A stretch of DNA of 64,000 nucleotides from Oreohelix idahoensis (GCA_024509875.1 JAMPIV010018782.1:92852-156851), one strand, 5' to 3'. Positions 44,803-56,756 are shown, counted from the first letter of the stretch. A program made the numbers and translations. Notes: a model not told the origin generated them from the letters alone.

Positions 44803-45221
44803 TACAGTATATCCGGTTACATGCTCGTATATCTGATTAGTTGGTTTCTTTCTCATATATCGTCGGCGTCTGTGGCCTAATGGATATGAACGCAGTTTCA
44901 TAATCCAGATATACCAGGTTCGAAACCGGCTGCAGGCGGTTTGGTAGCAGATCGCTTTGTGTGGATTTTTAACAATGGTATAAGCGCCGTACCGTTCAGA
45001 AAGCAATGGCAAACTACTGAATAAAAAAAACTGCCTAGAAAAATCACAAACAGCCAATAAAAGCTGGAGTTGATTGCCACGTCCTGTAAAGGATAAGCAA
45101 CTAACTCTCATATATCTTGTTACTTGCTGCTATATCTGATTACATTCTCGCGTATCTTTTTACGAGCTCGTATATCCGGTTACTTGTTCGTATATCTGGT
45201 TACGTGTCTGCATATCTGTCT
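44803..45221. repeat. 20-bp minisatellite, small block (right arm)
   Basis: Mirror of 8,838-9,258, again split by the SINE. Confidence 0.85.
44862..45105 (+). mobile_element. tRNA-derived SINE with 11-bp TSD (right arm)
   Basis: Head gtcggcgtctgtggcctaat with box A and box B ggttcgaaacc at about 44,918. TSD tctcatatatc at 44,851-44,861 and 45,106-45,116. Differs from the left copy by two bases in length. Confidence 0.85.
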
Positions 45222-47578
45222 GTGATTACAGAAATGAGAGTGCATTAAATAATGTTTAAACCAATACATGCACCCTGTAGTTTCTGTGGGTCATCGATGA
45301 GAAAAAAAAATTAACAATACAACTTATGCTACCTAGGCATTTTGTAAGAGAGAACTAATAAGAGACTCTGCTTGGGACTTGTAGCCTCATTATGTAAGAC
45401 AAATTGCTACAAAGCCAACTAATGGAAGAGCACATTGGTATCATCTGAAGGGATGGCACAATACTTCACGAGGATCAAAACAAAGTAAATGAAAGGAAAG
45501 AAGAAATGCATGACACTGATACATTCTGACCGGACTAATTTTCTCCTCTGCACGTTTAATCTTATAAAAGCCGTGACATTAAAAATTCACCTAATTAATT
45601 GAGTTCTATTTTAGTTCATGTAAAGTTCACAGAGTGTTGACACTTTATAGTTATCGTTTTAAATGTTTAATGGCTTACAATGTTTGTGTAAACTTCGATG
45701 CTTCCTGTCGTTACATTAGCTAATGTACTGTTAATTAATTCACTGTCCTTCAAGTAAGTATGGAGCGTAGACTTTTAACATGTTCACCACAAGACTTCCT
45801 GCCATGCGCGTTTGGTTCAAAGTTTCTCCATGCCTCTTTTGTTGTTTCTAATTCTATCTCCAATTTTTTTTCCTGCGTTTTTTTTTTTTTTTTGGTCCTC
45901 CCTCCGTTTCTTTTACCTTAGGGGTTAAAGAACAAGGACTGCATTGTAATACTTTCAACTGGTTTCTTCAATGTGCGTCCCATCAAACGTCAATACATTT
46001 TCCTGACTTTTCGTTTCCTATGGTATTTGTCAGTTTCTGTCTCATGTCTATATTGGTGATTTCATCATACTATATTAGTGTTTCTAAGGTGTAACTTTTT
46101 TGTCGGGGTAATTTTTGTTGTTCTCATCGTTTCGGAGCTGTCGCAGCTTGCACTAATAGGTGGTTACCTCACGTGGTCGTTGTATACCAAGGTTTTTGCC
46201 TCAGTGGATAGCGATGACGGATGATGATGGATATGTACAACAAAACACAAAGTGGTCAAATAATACGAAGTGGTACTTCTATTTACAACTTTAGGAACAC
46301 CGCTCAAACAAGAACACTGTTTGTTTACACTGTACAACAGTAATATTAGTTGGACCTCCAGCAATTTGGTCCTGTCGACATTCTTTCATACAGCTCACTT
46401 GCCAATTAAAGTAGACTCTGTATTACGTTGCACTATCTGGCTCTCTTTAGATTTTACTGCTGCTTATCTTTCTTCTTAAAACTGCTTTGACTATTTAACT
46501 ATTAATGTTCGCGTTCAGGTTATTGAGTTGTAATTACCGGACAACTCCGGGTAATGACTCTTTCCCTGAACCTAGCAAACTCCTATACTGGCCCTGAATA
46601 ACAGGCCCACTGCACTAACTTAACTACTGCACTCTAGGTACCATATTAACGAATGAGAGCATAACACGCTCTTCTATTCTTCCACTCCTTGTCAGGATAC
46701 TACAATACTGTCGTACGGAAGGTTAATTGTTTTATTTGGCCCATTTGAGTAGATTGAGTGGATGTCGACAGATACGCGAGAAGGTATAGAAATAGATTTT
46801 TTCACAGGTGGTAGAATTGAGGACAAAAGATCTGTCTCTGGAGTGTTTAGGTAATCTCTTGCAGCCTATTCGTACGACTGTACTTTTAGTGCAAGACAGC
46901 TTTTTATCTCCCTATCAGGAATAGATAAGTTAACCTACACGCACAGCTATGTGACAACAAGACACACAAACGGGAAAACTAAAGATAAATGGGCATGGGT
47001 CTGACCAACACACAAAGGTAAGTTTCTTTGTAGTTTATTATAATTAAAACTCGACAACATCAAAATATCTAAAGGAAAAGATCAAAGAGTCATTTACATG
47101 CATATGAAATAAAGCAGAAAACGTGCACCCTCCCCAAATGGAGAAAAGAACCCTAAAATTATTAACACCAAGGTTGAAGGTTAGCACTCTGTTACAGAAT
47201 GAACAGTATTGGTACTCTATGAGACCCAGTCAAATAAACACACTTTTAGACAAATCAGATATATGGATAGTTTTTCCAGCAAGAAAGAAACTACTCGCAC
47301 ACTGTTGCAAACAGTGGTCACTCTCACACTCTTACCTAATTACCTGGTATGGTAGGTCTGTAATATCCCTTGGTAATAGAATTACTCCATGAATATATTA
47401 TTTAATTCACTTAATATTCTGTCACCCCATTTGTCGCAGATCCAAACTGGCCCCAGTCCATCCCCCGAAATTAGTTCACGAGGTGAACGCCTAATATGGA
47501 TGCGTCTCCTATAAGTGTTATTACAAATAGTTAAAAAACTGAGAGAGTGTCGCGAGAGGTTTGAGGTGTTAATAAGAA
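45222..47578. other. Unassigned region (right arm)
   Basis: Mirror of 6,475-8,834. The T run at about 45,879-45,893 is about 10 bases shorter than the A run on the left. No gene is supported. Confidence 0.5.
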
Positions 47579-47770
47579 TAAGCTATCCTGGACATAAAGA
47601 TGTATCAGATGATACCAGGATAGTGCCAGATAAGAGCCTGGTCTTATGAGTAATACCCCCTTCTCTGAAGAAAGTAAGGGTGTATAGACAACCAAGGTAG
47701 GGTCAAGCTATGTAAGTTACCAGAGCTGATGGTAAAGTAATACTCTGATTCCGTAACTGCTACCTCTCAT
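47579..47770 (+). repeat. Hairpin repeat copy A (right arm)
   Basis: tatcctgg ... tgtatcagatga ... ccaggata stem followed by the shared body. Mirror of 6,283-6,474. Confidence 0.65.
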
Positions 47771-48671
47771 GATCCTTCTTGGTTAATATTTTATTTAATG
47801 TTATTGGCTATGCTAGGGGTATGTATTTAGATATACATATATAGTATATTTATATTCACCAACACTAAATAAAATTCAACTTAAAGAACTTAAGAACAGT
47901 CTTCTGGTGAATATTTACAATTTTAATAAAAACAAATACTTTTTCTGTTTGAAAATGTTGAACTCAAATATTTTACAGTAAGAAATAAATAATAATATTT
48001 AAATAAATGTTTTTCTTTCTTGTTTCACAATGTCTATCATCTCGTAGACAAATTTTCTGGCTTGATTATTCAATGGTAGAATTGTTTATTATTTTTACTA
48101 TACAGTTTTTCAACACTATCTTGCTTTAGTCATCCTTAACTGGAGAATAAGCTTTATTAATTGAGCTGGATAAGCTTGACAGTTGCAGTAAGCAACTTAT
48201 CTGCATCACGGCAGCTGGCTCCTTTATAAGGTGGACACACAATTTTGCTGAACTTGTTCCAGTAAGTATTCACGTGATGACGGGCCTGTTATCACCAACT
48301 GGCACTGCATACGTTGAAACTTTGGTAGGATTAGCCTCTTCTGCTTTTTGAAGCTTATGTTTAAGGGACTAAACCTGCAATGAATTGAAACGCACTCCCT
48401 GTATTTTCTTTTCATACCCCTCCAAAACCCTGACGGGGACGATAGACACGACAGTTTCAGAAAAGCGCGCTAGCAGATGCACCAGGATAGTGTAGTCAAC
48501 AACAATCATTTTATATTAAAATGATCCTAAGTTAATTCTACCTTCTTAATTATAAGTATTTTCCCATGATTCGCCTCCATACAACAATTTGGTGGTGAGT
48601 AAAACTATTTAACCATATGTCAAACGATACTGTGAATCAATCCCTTTCATCCTTCTTTATGTTCCTGTCAG
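47771..48671. other. Unassigned flank of gag-PR element (right arm)
   Basis: Mirror of 5,382-6,282. Nothing recognisable. Confidence 0.5.
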
Positions 48672-48676
48672 GTGTC

Positions 48677-50713
48677 TGTCACGTGAAAGATAATTTATTT
48701 TACCATCTTGTCCATAATTTGATTACTCCTTTAAATGTTCTGTTTTCCTAGACATTTTGTAATTTCTTTTTCTTTCCTTTTCTACCTTTGTGGCCAAACT
48801 TTCTCACCCTCTCAAACCCCACCCGAGGTTGTTTACGCTGGCCAGCTGCGGTCAGCTAACGCTAGACGTAATGTTATCTAAACGCACCTGGGGTACGTTC
48901 GACCAGAGAAACATTTCTCGGGTCCGCTTTAAGTGTTAGAACGAGCCAAAGTCGGTTTCTGTGAAAGAAACGGTTCGTTAGCGGCGGGTACCCTCTGTGG
49001 TCCCAACAGGGGAATTTCTCTGGTCGCTTTAAAACGTTTGATGACGAGCGGCTGGTACCCTTTGAGGCCTGGGTAACGAGTGTGATCTGTTTCACGGAAA
49101 GATAACAATCGCGGTCAATCTTTGGGTTTTCGCCCCTTAGACAAGATAGAGCATAATGTTATGCATTTCTCTACCTGGGGAACTTTCGCACGATTTCTTT
49201 TGTCTTACTCTAGATTACGTCTTTCGCCGAACTTCTGTAGAAATACGCACGCCAGGTGTTCGGGGGGGAGCGTCCCTTGTGATCTATAAGAGTAGACTGG
49301 TTTTAATAGACAAAGACATTCGTAAATTTTCCTGGCCCGTAGATGACCATCATGAGATAAGGCAAACGTTAACACAGTACCAGAATGTGTTTGCCTATGT
49401 TCTAGTCATTTTTCGGGTTTCAGGAAGACCGAATCGCTAGAGCAGACTTCAGTCAGGCGAAGAAAGTCATATACTCTCCGATCTAGAGGGTTTCTGTATA
49501 CATCTAGCAACGAATCGTCAACCCCGTTCCTGAATCAAAACCCCTTTTTGTCAACGCCAAGTTAAGCTCACGCAGTGCAACGGAGCCAACGCTAAATCTG
49601 GAATCGCCAAACGCAGGAGTAGTTCTCTACTCGCCTATTGGATTACCAGCCAGAGCATTGCGGCTTCCAGAATATCAAACCCGCTCAGCATGCCTATAGC
49701 AGAATTCCATATCACCCGCCTTTTTTGTGCCTAAACGGGGCACTCAGCAAACCACAGCCAAACCAGTTTAAACAGGATTTACAGCCAAGCGGAGCCTTGC
49801 GCCGGATAAGCGCGCCTGGGTCTCTTTGTCCTCAAGTGACTTCTTCTGGTGTATTTCCTGGATACTTAAAACCGCGCACGTATGAGCAGCCATCTATGGA
49901 CAGAGTTCCAGCCCCACTCACGCTATAAGGGGAGTCACCAACGTTTAGCACCAACAAAGAAAGTTTTGTAGGCTAGTCCCTCACGAAGGATCTACAAGAA
50001 ATTCACTTCCTGGAGCTAGTACATTTGGTCCCCGAAAAGCGGACAGGCTGTCGCCCAGTTCAATCAGTTGGTCAGCAGGAGATAAACAGCGTCCCCCAGC
50101 CCAATTCGCGCCAGTAGGGGGGGTCACCAACGATAGCGCCTATACAGTGATGTTATTCAGGTTAATTCCATCACCGATGGAGGATATATACGAAAACACC
50201 ACTTACTGGAGTTACTTCAGCTGGTCCCCGAAAACCGAAGGACTGTCACTCGATTATTTATCTCTTTGTGTTCTACAGGTTCATGTCGGTGATCTGTGTG
50301 TGTGGTTGTTGGAGTATTTGCATATTTGATTGATTATTGATGTAATTTTATGTCGTTGTGATGATATGCATTATTTTCATGCTTTTCTTCTTTAATAAAT
50401 TTTACACATTTATTAATGCGCTGTTCACGACCTTTCCATCCATATTTGTGTTTTTAGCTCTTTACTATAATCTCTATGTATGATAAGAGAAAAGAGAGAG
50501 AGCAGGAGATGCTTAGACGGACATAAGTGAGTTGAGGCTTGGAGAGAGAGAGATCATTTTGGTAAATCTTCTTCCAGGTTGTCTCAAGTCCATCTCCTAT
50601 TTACACCTTTCTGTGTGTGTAATCTATAACTCTGTCAGTCCACTATCCCTTGTCGATTTCACTACAGTTGTCCAACTCGAAATATACTCTACCACTTTAA
50701 CTCAACCACGACA
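48677..50713 (+). repeat. 5' LTR of gag-PR element (2,037 bp)
   Basis: TGTCACGTG...CACGACA. Contains the two diverged internal units at about 49,900-50,040 and 50,086-50,240. No coding function is supported. Confidence 0.9.
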
Positions 50714-50715
50714 AA

Positions 50716-50731
50716 TGGGAGCCCGTCCGAG
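50716..50731 (+). other. Primer-binding site of gag-PR element
   Basis: TGGGAGCCCGTCCGAG two bases after the LTR end. Confidence 0.7.
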
Positions 50732-51389
50732 ATTCTAGAACCCACCTAGTACGACATTTAATATGTGCTCGATCCGAGGATGAATCTCTCACAAGATTCT
50801 ATTCTGATTCTTAGAGTTTAGTGTTCGGCAGATTATAGGAATTTCTTTCCCCTAGACATATCGAACTATTTCTTTTGGAGGAAGTCTGAACAGCGTTTTT
50901 CTCCACAGCAATCATAAATATTTAGTTACATTTATTGTTCATGCTACACATGAGACAGCTGGTAAAGGTTGATGGTACCACTGCTGAGTTTTTGGTTGAC
51001 AAATCTGACGACTATTGTTGTAAAAGTCAGAAAATTTTTTTTTTAAGGGTTAATGTTTTTTTCAGGAGTAGCTCTTTAATCTGAGATAAGAAGCTACAGA
51101 TAGTCAGTTACTAGCTTGCATCTGTACCAAGGGAGGGTGTTCATTCGGAGGATAGTAACCAATCCTCTCAATAGCTTAGTACTGACAGAACTGGGGTGAA
51201 GTGATAGTAAGTTTTACATCACTTACATTTTTTGGAGTTTTTTGGGGTTTTGCTTGTCGCAATCAGAGTAGCCACAAACTTTCTTGTTTTTTTTAAAGTT
51301 CCCAGGCTAGCCTAGATTTTATTGATTATTAAGTTAATCAGCACCTAGTGCACTAGGTAACTAAGATCTCTAGGTTCTATTCTTCTATA

Positions 51390-52163
51390 GTGTTTGCTCA
51401 CCCTGATATAATGGCTGATCTAGATAAAGTGCATAGGATTGCCCTCGAGGTAGCTAAGTACATGGAGTACAAGGATAGCGAAATCCAGCCCTTTCTAGAA
51501 TTTGCAGTAAGCCTGCAGGATCTATACGAGGTAGACAATTGGTTTGACAGCCGTTTAATCTTGGCATGGTCCTGTAAACAAACTGGGGAGAGTGAAGCAT
51601 TCACCCGACAGTATGTAGAAGAAGTGATAGAAGATGAGAAGCAAAGGGAAAAGCAAAGACAAGAACGGGACAAGAAATTGGAAATGGAGCAACAAGAACG
51701 GGACAAGCAATGGGAAATAGAGCGCCAAGAAAGGGACAGAGAAAGCCAAGAAAGGAGCAGGCTACACCAAATCAGAATGAATGAACTGGATAGCCAAATT
51801 CGGAGGATGGAAACAGATACTAAATGTAGTCACTCTAATTCCCCTTCTACTATTCCCTTAACGGTCAACGCCCCTGCAAACCTTGCGCCCATGAAAGAAA
51901 ACTTGCCTGCTAAAACCGAACCCCAACTCCAGAAAATTATCTTTCCTTTGGACTTGGATCCGAAGCCCGAACAAGGAAAGAATTTACGTCGGGATAGCAG
52001 ACCTAAGGCCACGGGGAAAATTACGCAACGTTCACAGGCATGGAAACTGCTCAAAGGTGAGAGAGGTGCTAACAAGCATTGTAATACGGATTGTTCCCGT
52101 CTGGCAAGCGGCGAACCCGAGCCTCTCATGCTCCAGACCGAGCAGCACCAAACCGACACGTGA
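51390..52163 (+). pseudogene. Gag-like protein, N-terminal part (right arm)
   Basis: First 257 residues of the gag-like frame, matching the left arm apart from rare substitutions (for example RLHQI for RLYQI). A shift near 52,120-52,165 ends it. The remainder of the left-arm protein appears in other frames up to 52,631. The charged coiled-coil segment is present. Confidence 0.7.
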
Positions 52164-52373
52164 CGTCGAGTCGAAAAGGGAGCCACACCCTATCACGTTA
52201 TATTTCGCAAGATTCCCGGCCGGACAGCGAAAAACCATATGCAGAGGCGCATCCCTCCAACTCAACGATCGTAGAAAGGAGGTGCCGCTGCCTCTTATCA
52301 CCCTGAGCTTAAAAGGTGCAAGAATAAGTCGCCTGTTAAAAGGGTTAAAGTTTCCAAACCGTTCCAAGGAACT

Positions 52374-52631
52374 TTGGAAAAACACACCGAGAGTTTTTTC
52401 TCGGGCACTTCGCGATCTAACGGGATCTCAAACCGTCCAGTCCTTTGCATGCAGTCTGCGGGGCCTGTCAACCAGGAAGTGGATCTAGCATTGCAGGACA
52501 AAGTTCAACTGACGCCAGTAACTTCCTCAGGGGAGGGCAAAGTTGACGTTTATAGTGGACACAGGGTTCCAGGCGAAGGGATCCCTGGTATTCCATTTGA
52601 GTCTCACACTTCTCAGGGCAGAAGACAGTGA
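52374..52631 (+). pseudogene. Gag-like protein, C-terminal remainder (right arm)
   Basis: The 85-residue frame equals the last part of the left-arm 412-residue protein (ending SHTSQGRRQ), separated from the N-terminal part by frameshifts. Confidence 0.6.
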
Positions 52632-53016
52632 GAAAAGCTGCCTTACTACTGTACAAGGAGCCATTGTTGAGAGCCTTGGCTCACGTCATGCTAGTAATGG
52701 TAAAGCGACTCAACAAACTCTGCAACTCGCAGATATTACCTATCTGTCTTCACGGATAGAAGCTACGGAGATCTGTTACGATCTAGTAGAACCCCAGAAT
52801 GCGATCGATTACTCTCTGCTTCAGGCAGCTGAGTTCTCTCATTTAAATCGCATTATTCCAGTGGTCTCAACCCCACTGATGGACAGCAAAGTAGTCGCCT
52901 CCGCCAGGCCATTACCGAGCAACTTGATCATTTCCGTTGACCAAGCCAGAGTTGAGGACTGGCAAGGCAAGGAAAGCTCCAGATCCACCTTTAGAGGGCA
53001 CAGGTCTGAAGATTGA
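52543..53016 (+). CDS. Aspartic protease segment (right arm)
   Basis: A 157-residue frame opening TFIVDTGFQAKGS, the retropepsin active-site motif, overlapping the gag C-terminus in another frame. It stays open through ADITYLSSRIEATEICYDLVEPQ, which on the left lies in a separate frame. The right arm therefore shows the older continuity between protease and the downstream region. It ends at a second shift (DWQGKE here, TGKARK on the left). Confidence 0.62.
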   Translation: MTFIVDTGFQAKGSLVFHLSLTLLRAEDSEKSCLTTVQGAIVESLGSRHASNGKATQQTLQLADITYLSSRIEATEICYDLVEPQNAIDYSLLQAAEFSHLNRIIPVVSTPLMDSKVVASARPLPSNLIISVDQARVEDWQGKESSRSTFRGHRSED

Positions 53017-53019
53017 TCA

Positions 53020-53499
53020 ATGCTCCACCGAAACAGGGGAGTAGGTGTGGAGAGGCAGAAGACAAATGCTAGCATTTCTTCGGCCGACGAACGGCTTTAT
53101 TTGCCAACTAGGGTTACACGCGCGCGGAATATCCCGAAAGACTGCAGCTATAGAGGGTTATTCAAGGCCACGCCCGTGACAGGTAAATATATACATAAGC
53201 AGCCTGAGCCCATCAATGATTACACTGCACATAACAGGCGGATTATCTACGCAGTGGCCAGTGAGTTCAGGCAGGGCCGAAAACCTCAACAGGTGCGGAT
53301 AATTTTCCGGACCATAAACAGGCACAGCGAATGGTGGAACCAAGATCAGGTTCACACGGAAACGAAGGGCGTCAGCGCCGACTGGCCTCGCGAAATCCCA
53401 TTCGCTGAACGTCTATTAGACAGAGGGAAGAAAAGAAATGAACTCCGAGCTAGTCATACAGTACTGACAGACAGTAATTGTATACGATTTTGGTTATGA
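53020..53499 (+). pseudogene. C-terminal region of gag-PR polyprotein (right arm)
   Basis: A 159-residue frame equal to the later part of the left 318-residue frame, cut short by a small change near 53,470 (TDSNC for TEIGY). No domain is recognised. Confidence 0.5.
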
Positions 53500-53582
53500 T
53501 TATAGAAGGTTCTTACGACATGTAACGGACATCGATGGAAAAGATAAATTACTGTCATTTTTGTCCGTATTCCTCGAACTTT

Positions 53583-53599
53583 AAAAGGGGGGGGGGGGG
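53583..53599 (+). other. Polypurine tract of gag-PR element (right arm)
   Basis: aaaa followed by 13 G just before the 3' LTR. Confidence 0.75.
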
Positions 53600-53603
53600 C
53601 ACT

Positions 53604-56600
53604 TGTCACGTGAAAGATAATTTATTTTACCATCTTGTCCATAATTTGATTACTCCTTTAAATGTTCTGTTTTCCTGGACATTTTGTAATTTCTTTTTCT
53701 TTCCTTTTCTACCTTTGTGGCCAAACTTTCTCACCCTCTCAAACCCCACCCGAGGTTGTTTACGCTGGCCAGCTGCGGTCAGCTAACGCTAGACGTAATG
53801 TTATCTAAACGCACCTGTGGTACGTTCGACCAGAGAAACATTTCTCGGGTCCGCTTTAAGTGTTAGAACGAGCCCAAGACGGTTTCTGTGAAAGAAACGG
53901 TTCGTTAGCGGCGGGTACCCTCTGTGGTCCCAACAGGGGAATTTCTCTGGTCGCTTTAAAACGTTTGATGACGAGCGGCTGGTACCCTTTGAGGCCTGGG
54001 TAACGAGTGTGATCTGTTTCAGGGAAAGATAACAATCGCGGTCAATCTTTGGGTTTTCGCCCCTTAGACAAGATAGAGCATAATGTTATGCATTTCTCTA
54101 CCTGGGGAACTTTCGCACGATTTCTTTTGTCTTACTCTAGATTACGTCTTTCGCCGAACTTCTGTAGAAATACGCACGCCAGGTGTTCGGGGGGAGCGTC
54201 CCTTGTGATCTATAAGAGTAGACTGGTTTTAATAGACAAAGACATTCGTAAATTTTCCTGGCCCGTAGATGACCATCATGAGATAAGGCAAACTTTAACA
54301 CAGTACTAGAATGTGTTTGCCTATGTTCTAGTCATTTTTCGGGTTTCAGGAAGACCGAATCGCTAGAGCAGACTTCAGTCAGGCGAAGAAAGTCATATAC
54401 TCTTCGATCTAGAGGGTTTCTGTATACATCTAGCAACGAATCGTCAACCCCGTTCCTGAATCAAAACCCCTTTTGTCAACGCCAAGTTAAGCTCACGCAG
54501 TACAGGCTGTCGCCCAGTTCAATCAGTTGGTCAGCAGGAGATAAACAGCGTCCCCCAGCCCAACTCGCGCCAGTAGGTGGGGGGGGTGTTAAACTCTGTA
54601 GTTGTTAACTCATACTGGCTACTAGTTGTTGAATCACGCTTTATTTGTTAAATGACGTGAATGTCCACCAGTTGATAAATGCAGATGTTGGGACTGGTGT
54701 AGTAAAGTGTAACGATTGTCAACTCATTAAACCCAGCACAGTTTTGGTCATACAGGTCATCTTGTCCTGGAACGTGATGAGGCTCCGACAAGAATGTGAG
54801 TGTAGACAATGAGTGTGTATATGAATGTCAGAACGCGAATGGTAGAATGATTCGATAGAGTTGACAAGTTGGTAGTACATCACTCATACTCACACTGTTC
54901 GAATTCAAGAAGTACTGGAACTACGGTGGTCTTTTTATAACATTTAATGAGACGCACACCTGGACAGTACGTGTATGGTTACAGGAACAAATGTCGACAT
55001 AGACAGCATAATGTTGATCACAGGAATATCATCTTAAGTTAGCATTCATGCTTGGCAAATATCATAATGGAGCATTCGTAAATAAGCATTCAGAGTTCCA
55101 TCATGTAAATCATCTGGCTTTACTGACTGGGCACGTCAGACCATAACCAATATATAGGAAGGCTCCTAGACTTAACCTCGTCTAGCGAATATCCCTTCAC
55201 GTAAAGTTCAATATATATATTTTCCATAAAGATATAGGAATCCCAGACATGGGTTCTCACATGTAGCAGTGATCTCTTGGTTCATCGAGCGATAGTACAG
55301 GCATCCCTTTTTCTCACTCGATAAATACAAAGTATATGGATTTCAACATGGCTGTGCTTCTCTCGTGAGCTTCACTCACTATTGGATACAGACCAAAATT
55401 GGTCATTCGTTAAATGTCCTCATTTCTTCATAGCTTCTATCATAGAGGTAATTGAATAATATCATATAATCTAGTGCTGATACATAGGAATGTCATCTTC
55501 CTTTGAATAAATATTCTTTTTAAAAAGTACCACTGTGCATCTGCTTATCGACAACGATGGCGAAGCCCAAGTTCATAATAAATTGTGGTTTTACCTTTCT
55601 GTGCGAAATATCACTTTGCCATTCCTTGGCAAAAGAGAATAAACACTGGGGTAAAGTACATACAACATGTCTAAATGACTATCACTTTTCCCCATTTACT
55701 TATAGATCACTTTTTTCGGCAAAAAAGCCGGCTACAACAAAATTCGACATCCCGACAGGATGACAGCCATGAATCACACCTCCTGCTAGCGATACTTCCG
55801 CTGCATAGCCTTTGACCTTTTCTAGCGACAACCAACATAGTTCGACTTAGAAATGTAAAGATATCCATATATAAGACAGACTCGTCCTACTCATACAAAC
55901 ACTACGTATAAATTCAGGCCATAGATATACTGAAGCAAGAACAATCTATTCCTACCCAGCCAAAGAATAAATCGCAGTAGGCCTAAATTGGTCCGCGGAG
56001 TCCGATCGAAGATGACGGAACTCCTTTCAAGGGAAGTAACTCAAAAATGACTTCTCCTTAAGCACTTAAAAAGGAAATACTTTGTTTACAAAATATTTGC
56101 GAACATAATAAGTATATAAATGTATTATATTGCAAGATAGTAAAGATTGCACTTTACAGGGGGTCACCAACGATAGCGCCTATACAGTGATGTTATTCAG
56201 GTTAATTCCATCACCGATGGAGGATATATACGAAAACACCACTTACTGGAGTTACTTCAGCTGGTCCCCGAAAACCGAAGGACTGTCACTCGATTATTTA
56301 TCTCTTTGTGTTCTACAGGTTCATGTCGGTGATCTGTGTGTGTGGTTGTTGGAGTATTTGCATATTTGATTGATTATTGATGTAATTTTATGTCGTTGTG
56401 ATGATATGCATTATTTTCATGCTTTTCTTCTTTAATAAATTTTACACATTTATTAATGCGCTGTTCACGACCTTTCCATCCATATTTGTGTTTTTAGCTC
56501 TTTACTATAATCTCTATGTATGATAAGAGAAAAGAGAGAGAGCAGGAGATGCTTAGACGGACATAAGTGAGTTGAGGCTTGGAGAGAGAGATCATTTTGG

Positions 56601-56751
56601 TAAATCTTCTTCCAGGTTGTCTCAAGTCCATCTCCTATTTACACCTTTCTGTGTGTGTAATCTATAACTCTGTCAGTCCACTATCCCTTGTCGATTTCAC
56701 TACAGTTGTCCAACTCGACATATACTCTACCACTTTAACTCAACCACGACA
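53604..56751 (+). repeat. 3' LTR of gag-PR element with deletion and nested insertion
   Basis: Matches the 5' LTR, but at 54,501/54,502 it lacks the segment corresponding to 49,577-50,042 (about 466 bp). It is interrupted at 54,587-56,158. The part after the insertion matches 50,119-50,713 to the LTR end. Confidence 0.88.
54587..56158. mobile_element. Nested solo-LTR-like insertion (1,572 bp)
   Basis: Starts TGTTAAAC and ends TTTACA, i.e. TG...CA, and sits exactly where the host LTR is interrupted. It is flanked by at least five G on both sides, consistent with a 5-bp duplication, though the G run makes this ambiguous. There is no coding capacity of note (a 68-residue frame at 55,557). A solo LTR left by recombination is the simplest reading. 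Its strand is not determined, and the partner arm at this position is outside the window. Confidence 0.65.
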
Positions 56752-56756
56752 GTGTC

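Larger units (their letters stand above)
27249..54053. repeat. Right arm of giant palindrome
   Basis: Mirror image of the left arm. It is near-identical for most of its length, but it lacks about 680 bp present on the left between about 12.9 and 15.8 kb and carries about 128 bp extra across gag. It also contains a noisy stretch (about 29,390-31,600) with many small indels and homopolymer blocks. Position 54,053 is only where the partner leaves the window, not a proven end of the palindrome. Confidence 0.95.
48677..56751 (+). mobile_element. Non-autonomous gag-PR LTR retrotransposon, right-arm copy (complete)
   Basis: 5' LTR 48,677-50,713, primer site, leader, gag-like and protease frames, polypurine tract, 3' LTR 53,604-56,751. 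Both ends are TG...CA, with target duplication gtgtc at 48,672-48,676 and 56,752-56,756. The internal region is only about 2.9 kb and has no RT, RNase H or integrase. The 3' LTR is enlarged by a nested insertion. Confidence 0.92.
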
